Shown here in pieces: positions 38,913 to 48,621 of a stretch of DNA of 64,000 nucleotides. Within the stretch, counting starts at the first letter, position 1, and every line of letters begins with the position of its first letter. The stretch spans positions 3,264,065-3,328,064 of the forward strand of contig NZ_CP026604.1 in the NCBI RefSeq assembly GCF_003063625.1. The letters run 5' to 3'. A program made the translations under genes and the position numbers. The notes beneath the pieces are model-generated. The model saw only the letters and a list, made by a program, of their open reading frames with translations, did not search any database and was not told where the DNA came from. Source of the DNA: Saccharobesus litoralis (GTDB lineage Bacteria; Pseudomonadota; Gammaproteobacteria; Enterobacterales; Alteromonadaceae).

Positions 38913-40256
38913 ATGGAAAGAAAATATTTCGGTACCGATGGTATCCGTGGCAAAGTAGGTGAAGGGAACATTACACCTGAATTCGCATTAAGATTGGGCT
39001 GGGCGGCTGGTCAAGTGCTTTCGCGGCACGGTAATAAAAAAGTCTTAATAGGTAAAGATACACGGATTTCTGGCTATATGCTTGAATCAGCTTTGGAGGC
39101 TGGCTTATCTGCTGCCGGTATCAATGTTTGTCTATTAGGGCCCATGCCAACGCCTGCGATTGCTTATTTAACACGCGCGTTTCGAGCTGATGCTGGCATT
39201 GTTATTAGTGCTTCTCACAATCCTTTCTATGACAATGGCATTAAATTCTTTTCTGCTGATGGTATGAAGCTAGATGATGATATTGAGTTGGCCATTGAAG
39301 CAGAAATTGATAAACCTATGACTGTTGCTGAATCTAATTGTCTTGGCAAGGCTGTACGTATAGAAGATGCAGCAGGGCGCTACATTGAATTTTGTAAAAG
39401 TCGTTTCCCGAGTGAATATTCATTAAGATCACTGAAAATTGTTGTTGATTGTGCTCACGGAGCAACCTATCACATAGCACCAAAAGTTTTAGAAGAGTTA
39501 GGCGCTAATGTCATTGCTATCGGTGCTACGCCTGATGGCATTAATATTAATGAAAAATGTGGTGCGACATCATTAGCCGCACTGCAAGAAAAAGTAATTG
39601 AGGTGGGTGCCGACCTTGGTTTTGCTTTAGATGGTGACGGTGATCGCGTGATGATGGTTGACCATAAAGGCAACAAGGTGGATGGCGATCAAATCATGTT
39701 TATATTAGCTCGAGACGCCCTTAAACAAGGTGATCTGCAAGGTGGTGCTGTTGGTACCTTAATGAGTAATCTTGGTCTTGAAGTCGCGCTGAAAAACCTT
39801 GGTATACCTTTCGCTCGCTCTAAAGTGGGTGATCGTTATGTATTAGCATTGTTACAAGAAAAAGGCTGGTCTATCGGTGCTGAAAATTCAGGGCATGTTT
39901 TGGATTTAAAGCAAACCACAACGGGTGATGGCATTATTGCTGGACTACAAGTGTTGAAAGCCATGGTTCGCTCTAGTATGTCGTTGTTTGATTTGTGTTC
40001 TGGCATGGAGCTTTATCCACAAGTACTAATTAATGTTCGATATCAAGCTGGACAAGCGTCGCCGTTAGAAGCTGAGCCTGTTTTACAAGCCAAGGCGCAA
40101 GCTGAACAAGAACTAGGTGATACTGGCCGCGTATTATTGCGTAAGTCGGGAACAGAGCCTTTAGTGCGCGTTATGGTTGAAGGTAAAGATAAAGACTTAG
40201 TACAACAATCTGCTGAAAAAATAGCCGAAGTGGTTAAGGAATGTATAAATTCCTGA
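38913..40256 (+). CDS. glmM: Phosphoglucosamine mutase
   Basis: Alpha-D-phosphohexomutase with [11 protein letters not shown], the phosphoserine loop [14 protein letters not shown] (about S101), the metal loop [11 protein letters not shown], the sugar loop GAENSGH and the C-terminal [15 protein letters not shown]. It converts GlcN-6-P to GlcN-1-P for UDP-GlcNAc. ATG 38913 has AGAG nine nt upstream; ATG 38904 adds three residues and has that AGAG directly against it, so 38913 is preferred. Confidence 0.95.
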   Translation: MERKYFGTDGIRGKVGEGNITPEFALRLGWAAGQVLSRHGNKKVLIGKDTRISGYMLESALEAGLSAAGINVCLLGPMPTPAIAYLTRAFRADAGIVISASHNPFYDNGIKFFSADGMKLDDDIELAIEAEIDKPMTVAESNCLGKAVRIEDAAGRYIEFCKSRFPSEYSLRSLKIVVDCAHGATYHIAPKVLEELGANVIAIGATPDGININEKCGATSLAALQEKVIEVGADLGFALDGDGDRVMMVDHKGNKVDGDQIMFILARDALKQGDLQGGAVGTLMSNLGLEVALKNLGIPFARSKVGDRYVLALLQEKGWSIGAENSGHVLDLKQTTTGDGIIAGLQVLKAMVRSSMSLFDLCSGMELYPQVLINVRYQAGQASPLEAEPVLQAKAQAEQELGDTGRVLLRKSGTEPLVRVMVEGKDKDLVQQSAEKIAEVVKECINS

Positions 40257-40324
40257 TTAAGGCTTGTAACTATTAACAATGCCCGTTAGAATCTCGCCCG
40301 CTCAAGATTAGGAGCTATGATTTT

Positions 40325-41089
40325 ATGGGCATAAGAAAGCCTGTTGTTGCTGCGAATTGGAAAATGAATGGCAACAAACAATTAGTCACTGACTTTTTAA
40401 AAGCAGTTGCTGATTCGGGAGCCTCAACAAATATTGATATTGTGCTGAGTCCTCCGGCGACATTACTTGATTTTACACAAACACAACGGGACAGTTTGTG
40501 TAAAGACGTTATTCTAGCGGCGCAAAATATGAGTCAGTTAGATAATGGTGCTTATACAGGCGAACTATCAGCTCAGCTTTTTAAAGATGTTGGTTGTAAC
40601 TGGGTTTACTGTGGGCATTCAGAACGCCGCCATAAGTATGGCGAGTCGTCTAAACTTGTTGCTAAAAAATTTATCCAAGCTAAAAAAAATGGCTTGGTTC
40701 CCGTTTTATGTGTGGGTGAGACAGAAGAGGAACGAAAAAAAGGTAAAGCTTTTTCTCGTTTAACTTCGCAAATAGAAGCCGTTATTAATTTAGCAGGAAA
40801 AGACTGTTTTGATAACGCTATCTTAGCTTATGAGCCTGTATGGGCCATTGGTACTGGCAATGCAGCGTCGCCAGAGATCGCTCAAGAAGCACATAAATTT
40901 ATCCGAGGTATGGTTGCGGCCATGAGGCAAGAATGCTCGGAGAATATACGCATTTTATACGGTGGAAGTGTTAAACCGGAAAATGCCAAAGAATTGTTTA
41001 GCCAACCAGATATTGATGGTGGTTTAATTGGTGGAGCTTCTTTGAAGCCTCACGATTTTGTAGAAATTTGTCAGGCTGCTAAAGCCTAG
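40325..41089 (+). CDS. tpiA: Triose-phosphate isomerase
   Basis: 254 residues; AANWKMNG (catalytic Asn and Lys), CGHSERR (catalytic His), YEPVWAIGTG (catalytic Glu) and YGGSVKPEN (phosphate loop) are all present. Interconverts DHAP and GAP. Neighbour of glmM and secG as in Shewanella and Vibrio. Confidence 0.98.
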   Translation: MGIRKPVVAANWKMNGNKQLVTDFLKAVADSGASTNIDIVLSPPATLLDFTQTQRDSLCKDVILAAQNMSQLDNGAYTGELSAQLFKDVGCNWVYCGHSERRHKYGESSKLVAKKFIQAKKNGLVPVLCVGETEEERKKGKAFSRLTSQIEAVINLAGKDCFDNAILAYEPVWAIGTGNAASPEIAQEAHKFIRGMVAAMRQECSENIRILYGGSVKPENAKELFSQPDIDGGLIGGASLKPHDFVEICQAAKA

Positions 41090-41113
41090 ATAAGCATTTG
41101 GACAAAACTTAAG

Positions 41114-41458
41114 ATGTACGAAATTCTGCTTGTTTGTTTTTTAATTGTAGCGATTGCCTTAGTTGGTTTAATTTTAATCCAGCACGGTAAAGGGGCTGAC
41201 ATGGGCTCGTCATTTGGCGCGGGTTCATCGCAAACTATGTTTGGCTCGTCGGGTTCTGGTAATTTCCTAACTCGCTCAACAGCTATTTTGGCTACGATAT
41301 TTTTTGTTTTGAGCTTGGTGTTAGGTAACTTATCGAGCAAACAAACTAAACAAACTGATGAGTGGGCTGATTTAGAAGCTAACGCCACTGAGCAAGTAGA
41401 AGCGTTAGTTGAAGATGTGCCAGAGACGACTAACAAAGAGTCTGACGTTCCAGAATAA
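41114..41458 (+). CDS. secG: Protein-export membrane protein SecG
   Basis: 114 residues: two membrane helices (about 2-22 and 52-72) separated by the conserved Gly/Ser-rich loop GADMGSSFGAGSSQTMFGSSGSG and a charged C-terminal tail. SecG assists SecYEG translocation. Ends 7 bp before tRNA-Leu, so the tRNA is probably cotranscribed. Confidence 0.95.
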   Translation: MYEILLVCFLIVAIALVGLILIQHGKGADMGSSFGAGSSQTMFGSSGSGNFLTRSTAILATIFFVLSLVLGNLSSKQTKQTDEWADLEANATEQVEALVEDVPETTNKESDVPE

Positions 41459-41465
41459 AATATTT

Positions 41466-41551
41466 GCCGTGGTGGTGGAATTGGTAGACACGCCATCTTG
41501 AGGGGGTGGTGAGCTATGCTCGTGCGGGTTCAAGTCCCGCCCACGGCACCA
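41466..41551 (+). tRNA. tRNA-Leu (GAG)
   Basis: 86-nt tRNA with acceptor arms GCCGTGG / CCACGGC, discriminator A, encoded CCA, and a 7-nt anticodon loop TTGAGGG (anticodon GAG) on a CCATC/GGTGG stem. A long class II variable arm (TGAGCTATGCTCGT) and T arm GCGGGTTCAAGTCCCGC follow. Reads CUC and CUU. Confidence 0.96.
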
Positions 41552-41560
41552 AATATTTAA

Positions 41561-41588
41561 AGCCGAAGCTCGAAGCTTCGGCTTTTTT
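41561..41588 (+). terminator. Intrinsic terminator after tRNA-Leu
   Basis: Perfect 10-bp stem AGCCGAAGCT-CGA-AGCTTCGGCT followed by six T's. Confidence 0.93.
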
Positions 41589-41631
41589 ATTGGCGCATAA
41601 AAATTTAATCCAGCAAATTAGGGTGACTGGA

Positions 41632-41660
41632 TTGAAATTACTAGGCAAGGTCTTTATAAT
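41632..41660 (+). promoter_or_regulatory. Strong sigma-70 promoter of tRNA-fMet
   Basis: TTGAAA (41632-41637), 17-bp spacer, perfect TATAAT (41655-41660), then a GC-rich discriminator GCACGCCC, as in stringently controlled stable-RNA promoters. About 14 bp before the tRNA 5' end. Confidence 0.88.
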
Positions 41661-41673
41661 GCACGCCCATTGA

Positions 41674-41750
<77 letters not shown>

Positions 41751-41773
41751 CATTACCGGTTTTATATGAAACG

Positions 41774-41802
41774 AAGCCCCGGTCAGTTGATTGGGGCTTT
41801 TT
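41774..41802 (+). terminator. Terminator-like hairpin between tRNA-fMet and rimP
   Basis: AAGCCCC pairs with GGGGCTT followed by TTT, 24 bp after the tRNA. Partial readthrough into rimP-nusA-infB would be expected by analogy with metY-nusA operons. Confidence 0.78.
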
Positions 41803-41831
41803 GTTTGTGGCGTTTAAGAAAATTTTAATAC

Positions 41832-42287
41832 ATGGCTAAATTGGATTCATCTTTAGAAGAAATGATTGCCCCAGCAGTGGCTGCAACAGGCTTTGAACTG
41901 TGGGGAATAGAATTCGTTCGTGCTGGTCAGCATTCCACTTTACGTGTGTATGTAGATGGTGAGAACGGCGTAACAGTTGATGACTGTGCGGAAGTGAGTC
42001 GACAACTCAGTGCTATTTTGGATGTTGAAGATCCAATCAGTAGTAATTATTTGTTGGAAGTGTCGTCCCCTGGAATGGATAGAGTTTTATTTAAATTAGA
42101 ACAATATCCACAATATCAAGGGCATAAGATGACAGTTAAGACACGATTACCTGTTGATGGCCGTCGTAAGTTCACCGGAATTTTTCTAGGTCTTGAGGGG
42201 GATTGTGTGGTTGTTGAAGTCGACCAACATGAGTATTCAATACCTTATAAAAACATCGATAAAGCTCAAATTATACCGCAATTTTAA
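41832..42287 (+). CDS. rimP: Ribosome maturation factor RimP
   Basis: 151 residues: N-terminal alpha/beta domain with GFELWGIEFVRAG and RVYVDGENGVTVDDC, then LLEVSSPGMDR, and a C-terminal SH3-like barrel. Needed for 30S maturation. First gene of the rimP-nusA-infB-rbfA-truB group. Confidence 0.95.
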   Translation: MAKLDSSLEEMIAPAVAATGFELWGIEFVRAGQHSTLRVYVDGENGVTVDDCAEVSRQLSAILDVEDPISSNYLLEVSSPGMDRVLFKLEQYPQYQGHKMTVKTRLPVDGRRKFTGIFLGLEGDCVVVEVDQHEYSIPYKNIDKAQIIPQF

Positions 42288-42312
42288 TGGATACTAGGTA
42301 AGCAGGCTTAAC

Positions 42313-43818
42313 ATGAATAAAGAAATATTATTAGTCGCAGAAGCGGTTTCGAATGAAAAAGCTGTTCCTCGTGAGAAAATTTTTGAAGCACTAGAATATG
42401 CTATTGCTACCGCTACTAAGAAAAAATACGAAGGCGATATCGACGTTCGTGTCAGCATAGATCGTAAAACAGGTGATTTTCGCACTTTCCGCCGTTGGTT
42501 AGTTGTCGAAGATTCTGATACAGGTTTAGAGAACCCATATTCAGAAACTGGATTAGAAGTGGCTCAATATGAAGATCCTGAAATTCAATTAGGAGACCAT
42601 GTTGAAGAAGAAATTGAATCTATTGCCTTTGACCGTATTACGACGCAAACCGCTAAGCAGGTTATTGTTCAAAAGGTACGTGAAGCTGAACGTGCGCAAA
42701 TTGTAGAAGAATATAAAGATCGCTTAAATGAGCTTTTAACCGGTGTTGTTAAAAAGGTTAATCGCGAAAGTGTAATCTTAGATCTTGGTAATAATGCTGA
42801 AGCCGTTATCCATCGTGAAGAGCTATTACCACGCGAAACATTCCGCCCAGGTGATCGTGTTCGAGGTCTATTATACGACATCAAAGCTGAAGCGCGTGGC
42901 GCACAATTATTTATGTCGCGTACCCGTCCTGAAATGTTAATTGAATTATTCCGCATTGAAGTGCCTGAAATTGGCGAGGAAATGTTGGAAATTAAATCAG
43001 CCGCGCGCGATCCAGGTTCAAGAGCGAAAATATCGGTTAAAACCAATGACAAGCGTTTAGATCCTGTAGGTGCTTGTGTTGGTATGCGTGGCTCTCGAGT
43101 GCAAGCTGTATCAGGTGAGTTAGATGGAGAGCGTATCGATATCGTATTGTTTGATGACAATCCTGCACAGTACGTGATCAATGCTATGTCGCCTGCAGAG
43201 GTTGCATCAATTATTGTTGATGAAGACTCTAACACTATGGACATTGCCGTAGAGGCAGATAACTTAGCGCAAGCCATTGGTCGCGCCGGTCAAAATGTTC
43301 GTTTAGCAAGCCAACTTACCGGTTGGGAGTTAAACGTCATGACGGTTGATGACATGAATGCTAAGCATCAGGAAGAATCGAAAAAAGTTGTAGATTTATT
43401 TATGGAACGTTTAGACATCGACGAGGACTTTTCTCTAGTGCTTGTTGAAGAAGGTTTCTCTTCACTTGAAGAGATTGCTTACGTTCCGGTAAATGAGTTG
43501 TTAGAAATTGATGGTTTCGATGAAGACTTGGTTGAAGAGTTACGAAATCGTGCTAAAGCGGCATTAACTACACAAGCTTTAGCGAATGAAGAATCGTTAG
43601 AAAAATCAGAACCAGCTGAAGACCTATTAAACCTTGAAGGTTTAGAGCGTCATAGAGCGTTTGTTTTAGCCAGTAAAGGTATTTGTACTTTAGAAGACTT
43701 GGCTGAGCAAGGCGTTGATGATTTAGTTGAAATTGCTGAGCTTGAAGTTGATGAGCAAGCTGCTGGTGACTTGATTATGCAAGCCCGTAACATTTGCTGG
43801 TTTGGTGACGAAGAGTAA
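42313..43818 (+). CDS. nusA: Transcription termination/antitermination factor NusA
   Basis: 501 residues: N-terminal RNAP-binding domain (1-125), S1 domain (about 135-200), KH1 and KH2 (about 230-345, with [20 protein letters not shown] and [20 protein letters not shown]), then two acidic helix-hairpin-helix repeats at the C-terminus as in E. coli. Regulates pausing, termination and rRNA antitermination. Confidence 0.97.
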   Translation: MNKEILLVAEAVSNEKAVPREKIFEALEYAIATATKKKYEGDIDVRVSIDRKTGDFRTFRRWLVVEDSDTGLENPYSETGLEVAQYEDPEIQLGDHVEEEIESIAFDRITTQTAKQVIVQKVREAERAQIVEEYKDRLNELLTGVVKKVNRESVILDLGNNAEAVIHREELLPRETFRPGDRVRGLLYDIKAEARGAQLFMSRTRPEMLIELFRIEVPEIGEEMLEIKSAARDPGSRAKISVKTNDKRLDPVGACVGMRGSRVQAVSGELDGERIDIVLFDDNPAQYVINAMSPAEVASIIVDEDSNTMDIAVEADNLAQAIGRAGQNVRLASQLTGWELNVMTVDDMNAKHQEESKKVVDLFMERLDIDEDFSLVLVEEGFSSLEEIAYVPVNELLEIDGFDEDLVEELRNRAKAALTTQALANEESLEKSEPAEDLLNLEGLERHRAFVLASKGICTLEDLAEQGVDDLVEIAELEVDEQAAGDLIMQARNICWFGDEE

Positions 43819-43848
43819 GAATTAAACGGACACTCGGAGGTAAACTGA

Positions 43849-46524
43849 ATGTCAGATGTTTCGATAGAAAAATTAGCCGCTGATATAGGGACTGATGTAA
43901 CTAAGTTACTCAGTCAATTTTCAGAAGCAGGTATCAAAAAAGATACTAGCAGTATGGTTAGTGAGGAAGAAAAGCAAACTTTGCTAGATCACCTTGCTAA
44001 AGCTCATGGGAGCGCTACAGCCGCACCTAGTAAAATGACTTTAAAGCGTAAAACCAAAAGTACGCTAAGTGTTTCAGGGGCACATGGTCAAAAATCAGTG
44101 CAGGTTGAAGTACGTAAAAAGCGCACTTACGTTAAGCGCAGCGCCATTGAAGAGCAACAAGAAGAAGAGCGTTTAAGAAAAGAAGCTGAAGAACAAGCGC
44201 GTTTAGAAGCTGAAGCAAAAGCGCAAGCCGAAGAAGAAGCCAAGCGTAAAGCAGAAGAAGCAGCTAAGAAAGCTCAAGAAGAAAAAGAGCGTAAAGAAGC
44301 TGAAGAAAAAGCTAAGAAAGCTGCGCAGGTTGCTAAGGAACAGGCTGCTAAAGAAGCTCAAGCCTCTATGACAGATGAAGAGCGTGCAGAAGCTGAAAAA
44401 GCGGCGCAAGAAGCGGCTGAAATTAAGCGAGCTCAAGAAGAAGAAGCTAAGCGTAAAACTGAACAAGAAGCTGAAAAACAAGCTGAAGAAGCGCGTCGAT
44501 TAGCGGAAGAAAATGCCGCTCGTTGGGCTAAAGAAGAAGAAGAGCGTAAAAAGCAAGAAGCTGCTGATGTTCACCTTCACTCTTCTAAATATGCGCAAGC
44601 TGCAGAAGACGAAGCGGATGAAAAAGAAGAGCGTAGCTCACGTCGTAAGCGTAAGAAGAAAAAAGACGATTCAGACGAGCAGAAGCAATCTCCTCGCGGT
44701 AACAAGCGCAATAAGCGTATGCAAGCACCTAAGAGTATGCAACATGGTTTCCAAAAACCAGTAGCGAATGCTGTGCATGAAGTTAAGATAGGTGAAGCCA
44801 TTACAGTGGCAGAGCTTGCACAGAAAATGGCGGTTAAAGGTGCTGAAGTTGTTAAAGCGTTAATGAAAATGGGCACTATGGCTACGATTAACCAAGTGCT
44901 TGACCAAGACACGGCAACCTTAGTTGTTGAAGAAATGGGTCATAAAGTCGTTATCGTTAATGAAAATGCGCTTGAAGAGTCAGTACTAATTGAGCGTGAC
45001 CATGACGCTGAAGAAGAGAACCGTGCACCGGTTGTTACTATTATGGGTCATGTTGACCATGGTAAAACTTCACTACTAGATTATATTCGTCAAGCTAAAG
45101 TGGCGTCAGGTGAAGCGGGTGGTATTACTCAGCACATTGGTGCTTATCACGTCGAAACTGAAGGCGGCATGATATCTTTCTTAGATACCCCAGGTCACGC
45201 GGCATTTACCTCAATGCGTTCTCGTGGTGCTAAAGCGACAGACATTGTTGTTCTAGTGGTTGCAGCTGACGATGGTGTAATGCCACAAACTAAAGAAGCT
45301 GTGCAACACGCTAAAGCAGCTGAAGTGCCTTTAGTTGTTGCAGTTAACAAGATAGATAAAGAAGAAGCTGATCCCGATCGCGTTAAGAATGAATTAAGCG
45401 CATTAGACGTTATTCCGGAAGATTGGGGCGGTGATGTGCAGTTTGTTCATGTATCTGCTAAATCTGGCGAAGGTATCGACGAGCTATTAGAAGCTATCTT
45501 GTTACAAGCTGAAATGTTAGATCTTAAAGCGGTTCATACCGGTATGGCTTCTGGTGTTGTCATTGAATCTCGTCTTGATAAAGGGCGCGGTCCTGTCGCG
45601 AGTATTCTTGTACAGCAAGGCACATTGAACCAAGGCGATATCGTATTATGTGGTATTGAGTATGGTCGTGTTCGTGCGATGCGTGATGAAAATGGCCAAC
45701 CTATTGAACAAGCGGGTCCATCAATTCCGGTTGAAATTCTAGGTTTATCTGGCGTACCTGCAGCAGGTGATGAAGCTACTGTGGTGGTCGATGAGCGTAA
45801 AGCACGTGAAGTAGCAAGTCATCGTCAAGCTAAACAACGTGATATTAAGATCGCCCGTCAGCAAAAAGCTAAACTAGAAAATATGTTTGCTAACATGGCT
45901 GAAGGTGAGGTTCAAGAAGTCTCTGTTGTACTTAAAGCGGATGTTCAAGGTTCACTTGAAGCAATTGCTGAATCATTAATGAAGCTATCTACTGATGAAG
46001 TTAAAGTTAAAATCATTGGTAGTGGTGTTGGTGGTATTACCGAAACGGATGCTACTTTAGCCGCGGCTTCAAATGCTATTATTCTTGGCTTTAATGTTCG
46101 TGCCGATGCATCAGCGCGTAAAGTGGTTGATACTGAATCAGTTGAGTTACGTTACTATAGTGTTATCTACGACTTGATTGATGAAGTTAAGCAGGCTATG
46201 TCTGGTAAGCTAGCCCCTGAATTCAAACAAGAAATTATGGGTCTTGCTGAAGTTAGAGACGTGTTCAAGTCGCCTAAATTGGGTGCTATCGCCGGTTGTA
46301 TGGTGGTTGAAGGTAACGTTAAGCGTAGTAATCCAATTCGTGTATTACGTGAAAACGTGGTGATTTACGAAGGTGAATTAGAATCACTACGTCGTTTCAA
46401 AGACGATGTGAGTGAAGTACGTAATGGCATGGAATGTGGTATCGGTGTTAAGAACTACAATGACGTGCGCGTTGGCGATATGATTGAAGTATTTGAAATA
46501 GTAGAAGTGAAGCGAGAGCTTTAA
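43849..46524 (+). CDS. infB: Translation initiation factor IF-2
   Basis: 891 residues. An N-terminal IF2N domain and a long Lys/Glu/Ala-rich helical linker (about 100-270) precede the second IF2N domain (about 310-360). The G domain begins near 395 ([24 protein letters not shown]), followed by domains II, III and IV. It recruits fMet-tRNA to the 30S subunit. SD CGGAGG precedes the ATG. Internal starts for shorter isoforms, known in E. coli, are possible but not evident. Confidence 0.97.
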   Translation: MSDVSIEKLAADIGTDVTKLLSQFSEAGIKKDTSSMVSEEEKQTLLDHLAKAHGSATAAPSKMTLKRKTKSTLSVSGAHGQKSVQVEVRKKRTYVKRSAIEEQQEEERLRKEAEEQARLEAEAKAQAEEEAKRKAEEAAKKAQEEKERKEAEEKAKKAAQVAKEQAAKEAQASMTDEERAEAEKAAQEAAEIKRAQEEEAKRKTEQEAEKQAEEARRLAEENAARWAKEEEERKKQEAADVHLHSSKYAQAAEDEADEKEERSSRRKRKKKKDDSDEQKQSPRGNKRNKRMQAPKSMQHGFQKPVANAVHEVKIGEAITVAELAQKMAVKGAEVVKALMKMGTMATINQVLDQDTATLVVEEMGHKVVIVNENALEESVLIERDHDAEEENRAPVVTIMGHVDHGKTSLLDYIRQAKVASGEAGGITQHIGAYHVETEGGMISFLDTPGHAAFTSMRSRGAKATDIVVLVVAADDGVMPQTKEAVQHAKAAEVPLVVAVNKIDKEEADPDRVKNELSALDVIPEDWGGDVQFVHVSAKSGEGIDELLEAILLQAEMLDLKAVHTGMASGVVIESRLDKGRGPVASILVQQGTLNQGDIVLCGIEYGRVRAMRDENGQPIEQAGPSIPVEILGLSGVPAAGDEATVVVDERKAREVASHRQAKQRDIKIARQQKAKLENMFANMAEGEVQEVSVVLKADVQGSLEAIAESLMKLSTDEVKVKIIGSGVGGITETDATLAAASNAIILGFNVRADASARKVVDTESVELRYYSVIYDLIDEVKQAMSGKLAPEFKQEIMGLAEVRDVFKSPKLGAIAGCMVVEGNVKRSNPIRVLRENVVIYEGELESLRRFKDDVSEVRNGMECGIGVKNYNDVRVGDMIEVFEIVEVKREL

Positions 46525-46552
46525 TCGCCTTCTAACTTTTCAGTTCGATTTT

Positions 46553-46578
46553 AAAAAAGGGCTGTATAGCCCTTTTTT
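46553..46578 (+). terminator. Terminator-like hairpin between infB and rbfA
   Basis: AAAAAAGGGCT-GTAT-AGCCCTTTTTT, 28 bp after infB and 20 bp before rbfA. It sits inside an operon that is usually cotranscribed, so it may attenuate rather than end transcription. Confidence 0.85.
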
Positions 46579-46597
46579 GTTATAAAAGATTATTGTA

Positions 46598-47023
46598 ATG
46601 AAAAGAAATTTTTCCCGACCTGATCGAGTGGCGCAGCAAATTTTAAAAGAAGTTGCGTTGATCCTCCAAAGAGAAATTAAAGACCCACGTTTAGGTATGA
46701 TCACAGTAGCTGATGTGGAAGTCTCGCGTGACTTAGGCCATGCAAAAGTATTTGTTAGTTCATTTGAGCAAGATGCTGACAAACAAAAAGAGGTGGTAGC
46801 TGCGCTTAAGGAAAGTGAGCCTTACGTTCGCAGCTTATTAGCTAAAGTGATGCGTATGCGCAGCGTACCTGAAATTCACTTTCATTTAGATACCAGTTTA
46901 ATTGATGGTATACGCATGTCGAATTTAGTGGATCAAGCATTGGCTAAAGATAAGGCGCTCGCTAACCAACATGGTACGACATCGGATGTAGATGAAGACG
47001 ACGAGCAAGGCAACAATCAATAG
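46598..47023 (+). CDS. rbfA: Ribosome-binding factor A
   Basis: KH-fold protein starting RPDRVAQQILKEVALILQRE, with DPRLGMITVADVEVSRDLGHAKVFVS and RSVPEIHFHLDTS. It matures 16S rRNA at low temperature. A C-terminal acidic tail (DVDEDDEQG) is present. Stop overlaps the truB GTG by one base. Confidence 0.96.
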   Translation: MKRNFSRPDRVAQQILKEVALILQREIKDPRLGMITVADVEVSRDLGHAKVFVSSFEQDADKQKEVVAALKESEPYVRSLLAKVMRMRSVPEIHFHLDTSLIDGIRMSNLVDQALAKDKALANQHGTTSDVDEDDEQGNNQ

Positions 47024-47919
47024 TGGCTAAGAAAACCTTCAGAGATTTAAACGGCGTTATCTTGTTGGATAAAGCTCAAGGCGCGAGCTCAAACAATGTT
47101 ATGCAGCAAGTGCGTTATTTATTTCAAGCTAAAAAAGCTGGGCATACTGGAGCACTCGATCCTTTAGCGACTGGCATGTTACCTATCTGTTTTGGTGAAG
47201 CGACCAAGTTCAGTCAGTTTTTGTTAGACGCTGATAAAGGCTACGAAGTCACTGCATTACTTGGTGTACGCACAGATACAAGCGATGCCGATGGTGAAAT
47301 TGTCGAGCAACGTGAGGTTAATGTAGAAGCACAGGAAGTGATTGATGCCGCTCACAGTTTTATTGGTGAACAGCAGCAAACGCCATCTATCTACTCAGCA
47401 CTGAAGTATCAAGGGAAACCGCTATATTATTATGCTAGACAAGGCATAGATGTGCCGCGGCCAACGCGAACTATTCACTTTTATACTATCGAAGTGTTGG
47501 AGGTTGCTTTACCTGTTGTGAGAATGCGTGTTATTTGCAGCAAAGGCACTTATATTCGCACTTTGATAGATGATATGGGTGAGAAGTTGGGCTGCGGTGC
47601 ACATGTCACTCAACTGCGTCGTATTAAAGTTGGTGATTTTCCCGTTGCACAGATGCTGACTTTCGAGCAAATGCAGGCAATTAGCATGGACGAATTAGAC
47701 AAATTGCTGTTGCCAATGGATATTGCAGTACAGGCTTTACCGTCGATAGACATTGATAGTGAACATGCTGAACGTTTGCGGCAAGGGCAACGATTTTATA
47801 GCCCGAGCGGTACTCAACTAGGCTTGCACCGAATTTATTGTCAGGCACAATTTTTAGGCTTGGTTGAAGTCAAAGACAATGGTTTAATTCAGCCTAAACG
47901 TTTGCTTTCGACAAATTAA
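47023..47919 (+). CDS. truB: tRNA pseudouridine-55 synthase
   Basis: GVILLDKAQGASSN, KKAGHTGALDPLATGMLPICFGEATKF (catalytic Asp in GALDP, about D48), YSALKYQGKPLYYYAR, and RVICSKGTYIRTL are TruB hallmarks, with a C-terminal PUA-like region. GTG start coupled to the rbfA stop. Confidence 0.97.
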   Translation: MAKKTFRDLNGVILLDKAQGASSNNVMQQVRYLFQAKKAGHTGALDPLATGMLPICFGEATKFSQFLLDADKGYEVTALLGVRTDTSDADGEIVEQREVNVEAQEVIDAAHSFIGEQQQTPSIYSALKYQGKPLYYYARQGIDVPRPTRTIHFYTIEVLEVALPVVRMRVICSKGTYIRTLIDDMGEKLGCGAHVTQLRRIKVGDFPVAQMLTFEQMQAISMDELDKLLLPMDIAVQALPSIDIDSEHAERLRQGQRFYSPSGTQLGLHRIYCQAQFLGLVEVKDNGLIQPKRLLSTN

Positions 47920-47929
47920 CAACTTTCAC

Positions 47930-47957
47930 TTGCGCTTGGGCTTGATTGCATTACAAT
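47930..47957 (+). promoter_or_regulatory. Candidate rpsO promoter
   Basis: TTGCGC, 16-bp spacer, TACAAT, about 65 bp before the rpsO start; it would give an untranslated leader long enough for S15 autoregulation. Pattern match only. Confidence 0.45.
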
Positions 47958-48023
47958 ACGCGTCCTCTTGATTGGCTGAATTAGTGATCGGCTAATCGTT
48001 AATTTAAATATTTGGAGTCAAAT

Positions 48024-48293
48024 ATGTCACTAAGTGCACAAGAAAAAGCAACAATCGTTGCTGAGTACGCGACAAAAGAAGGTGATACAGGTTCACCAGA
48101 AGTTCAAGTTGCTTTGTTAACTCACAACATTAACAAGCTACAAGGTCACTTCGCTGATCATAAAAAAGATCACCACTCACGTCGTGGTTTGATCCGTATG
48201 GTTAACCAACGTCGTGGTTTACTTGATTACTTAAAGCGTAAAAATGCTGATCGTTATCAAGATTTAATTAAACGTTTAGGCTTACGTCGTTAA
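48024..48293 (+). CDS. rpsO: 30S ribosomal protein S15
   Basis: 89 residues, [36 protein letters not shown] in part, [19 protein letters not shown] and a basic C-terminus; full length for S15. ATG 48024 follows TTTGGAGTC, which decides the start over the TTG at 48012. Followed by a strong terminator and pnp. Confidence 0.98.
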   Translation: MSLSAQEKATIVAEYATKEGDTGSPEVQVALLTHNINKLQGHFADHKKDHHSRRGLIRMVNQRRGLLDYLKRKNADRYQDLIKRLGLRR

Positions 48294-48308
48294 GTTTTAC
48301 GTTTAAAC

Positions 48309-48334
48309 AAAAAAGAGCCGCAAGGCTCTTTTTT
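48309..48334 (+). terminator. Intrinsic terminator after rpsO
   Basis: AAAAAAGAGCC-GCAA-GGCTCTTTTTT with a stable GCAA tetraloop, 15 bp after the rpsO stop. Confidence 0.93.
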
Positions 48335-48417
48335 GTTATATGGGTTAGGCTAGCTCATTTTGATGCGCTATTTTTAAGCAGTTGTCATTAAATTACCTAG
48401 TTTTTTGCCCGCATTAA

Positions 48418-48445
48418 TTGTGGTTCTAAAATCTTTTCGTATACT
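48418..48445 (+). promoter_or_regulatory. Candidate pnp promoter
   Basis: TTGTGG, 16-bp spacer, TATACT, upstream of the leader hairpin. It would give a leader of about 170 nt. Pattern match only. Confidence 0.4.
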
Positions 48446-48506
48446 AGCCACACTTTATTTAGGTAACTTGAAAGCAAATTCACCCGTGCTAAATACTTGA
48501 TCTCAG

Positions 48507-48551
48507 TAGCTAGTTGAAAGTACTTTTTTTAAGAGTACTTTCATCTAGCTA
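48507..48551 (+). promoter_or_regulatory. pnp leader hairpin (likely RNase III site for autoregulation)
   Basis: TAGCTAG-T-TGAAAGTACT pairs with AGTACTTTCA-T-CTAGCTA (17 pairs and one T-T mismatch) around a T-rich loop, about 70 nt before the pnp start. In E. coli, RNase III cuts a comparable pnp leader stem and PNPase then represses its own mRNA. Position and shape match that arrangement; function here is inference. Confidence 0.78.
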
Positions 48552-48621
48552 AGTCCTGTATTTAGATGAGTGAAATTGGGTAACGGTTACTCATTTTTCA
48601 TTTAAAAATATAAGGATAACT

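Noticed and set aside
42669-43277. 202-residue minus-strand ORF opposite nusA
   Set aside because: It lies wholly inside the well-supported nusA gene and resembles no protein family.
44203-44481. 92-residue Phe/Ser-rich minus-strand ORF
   Set aside because: It is the reverse complement of the Lys/Glu-rich linker in infB, a composition artefact.
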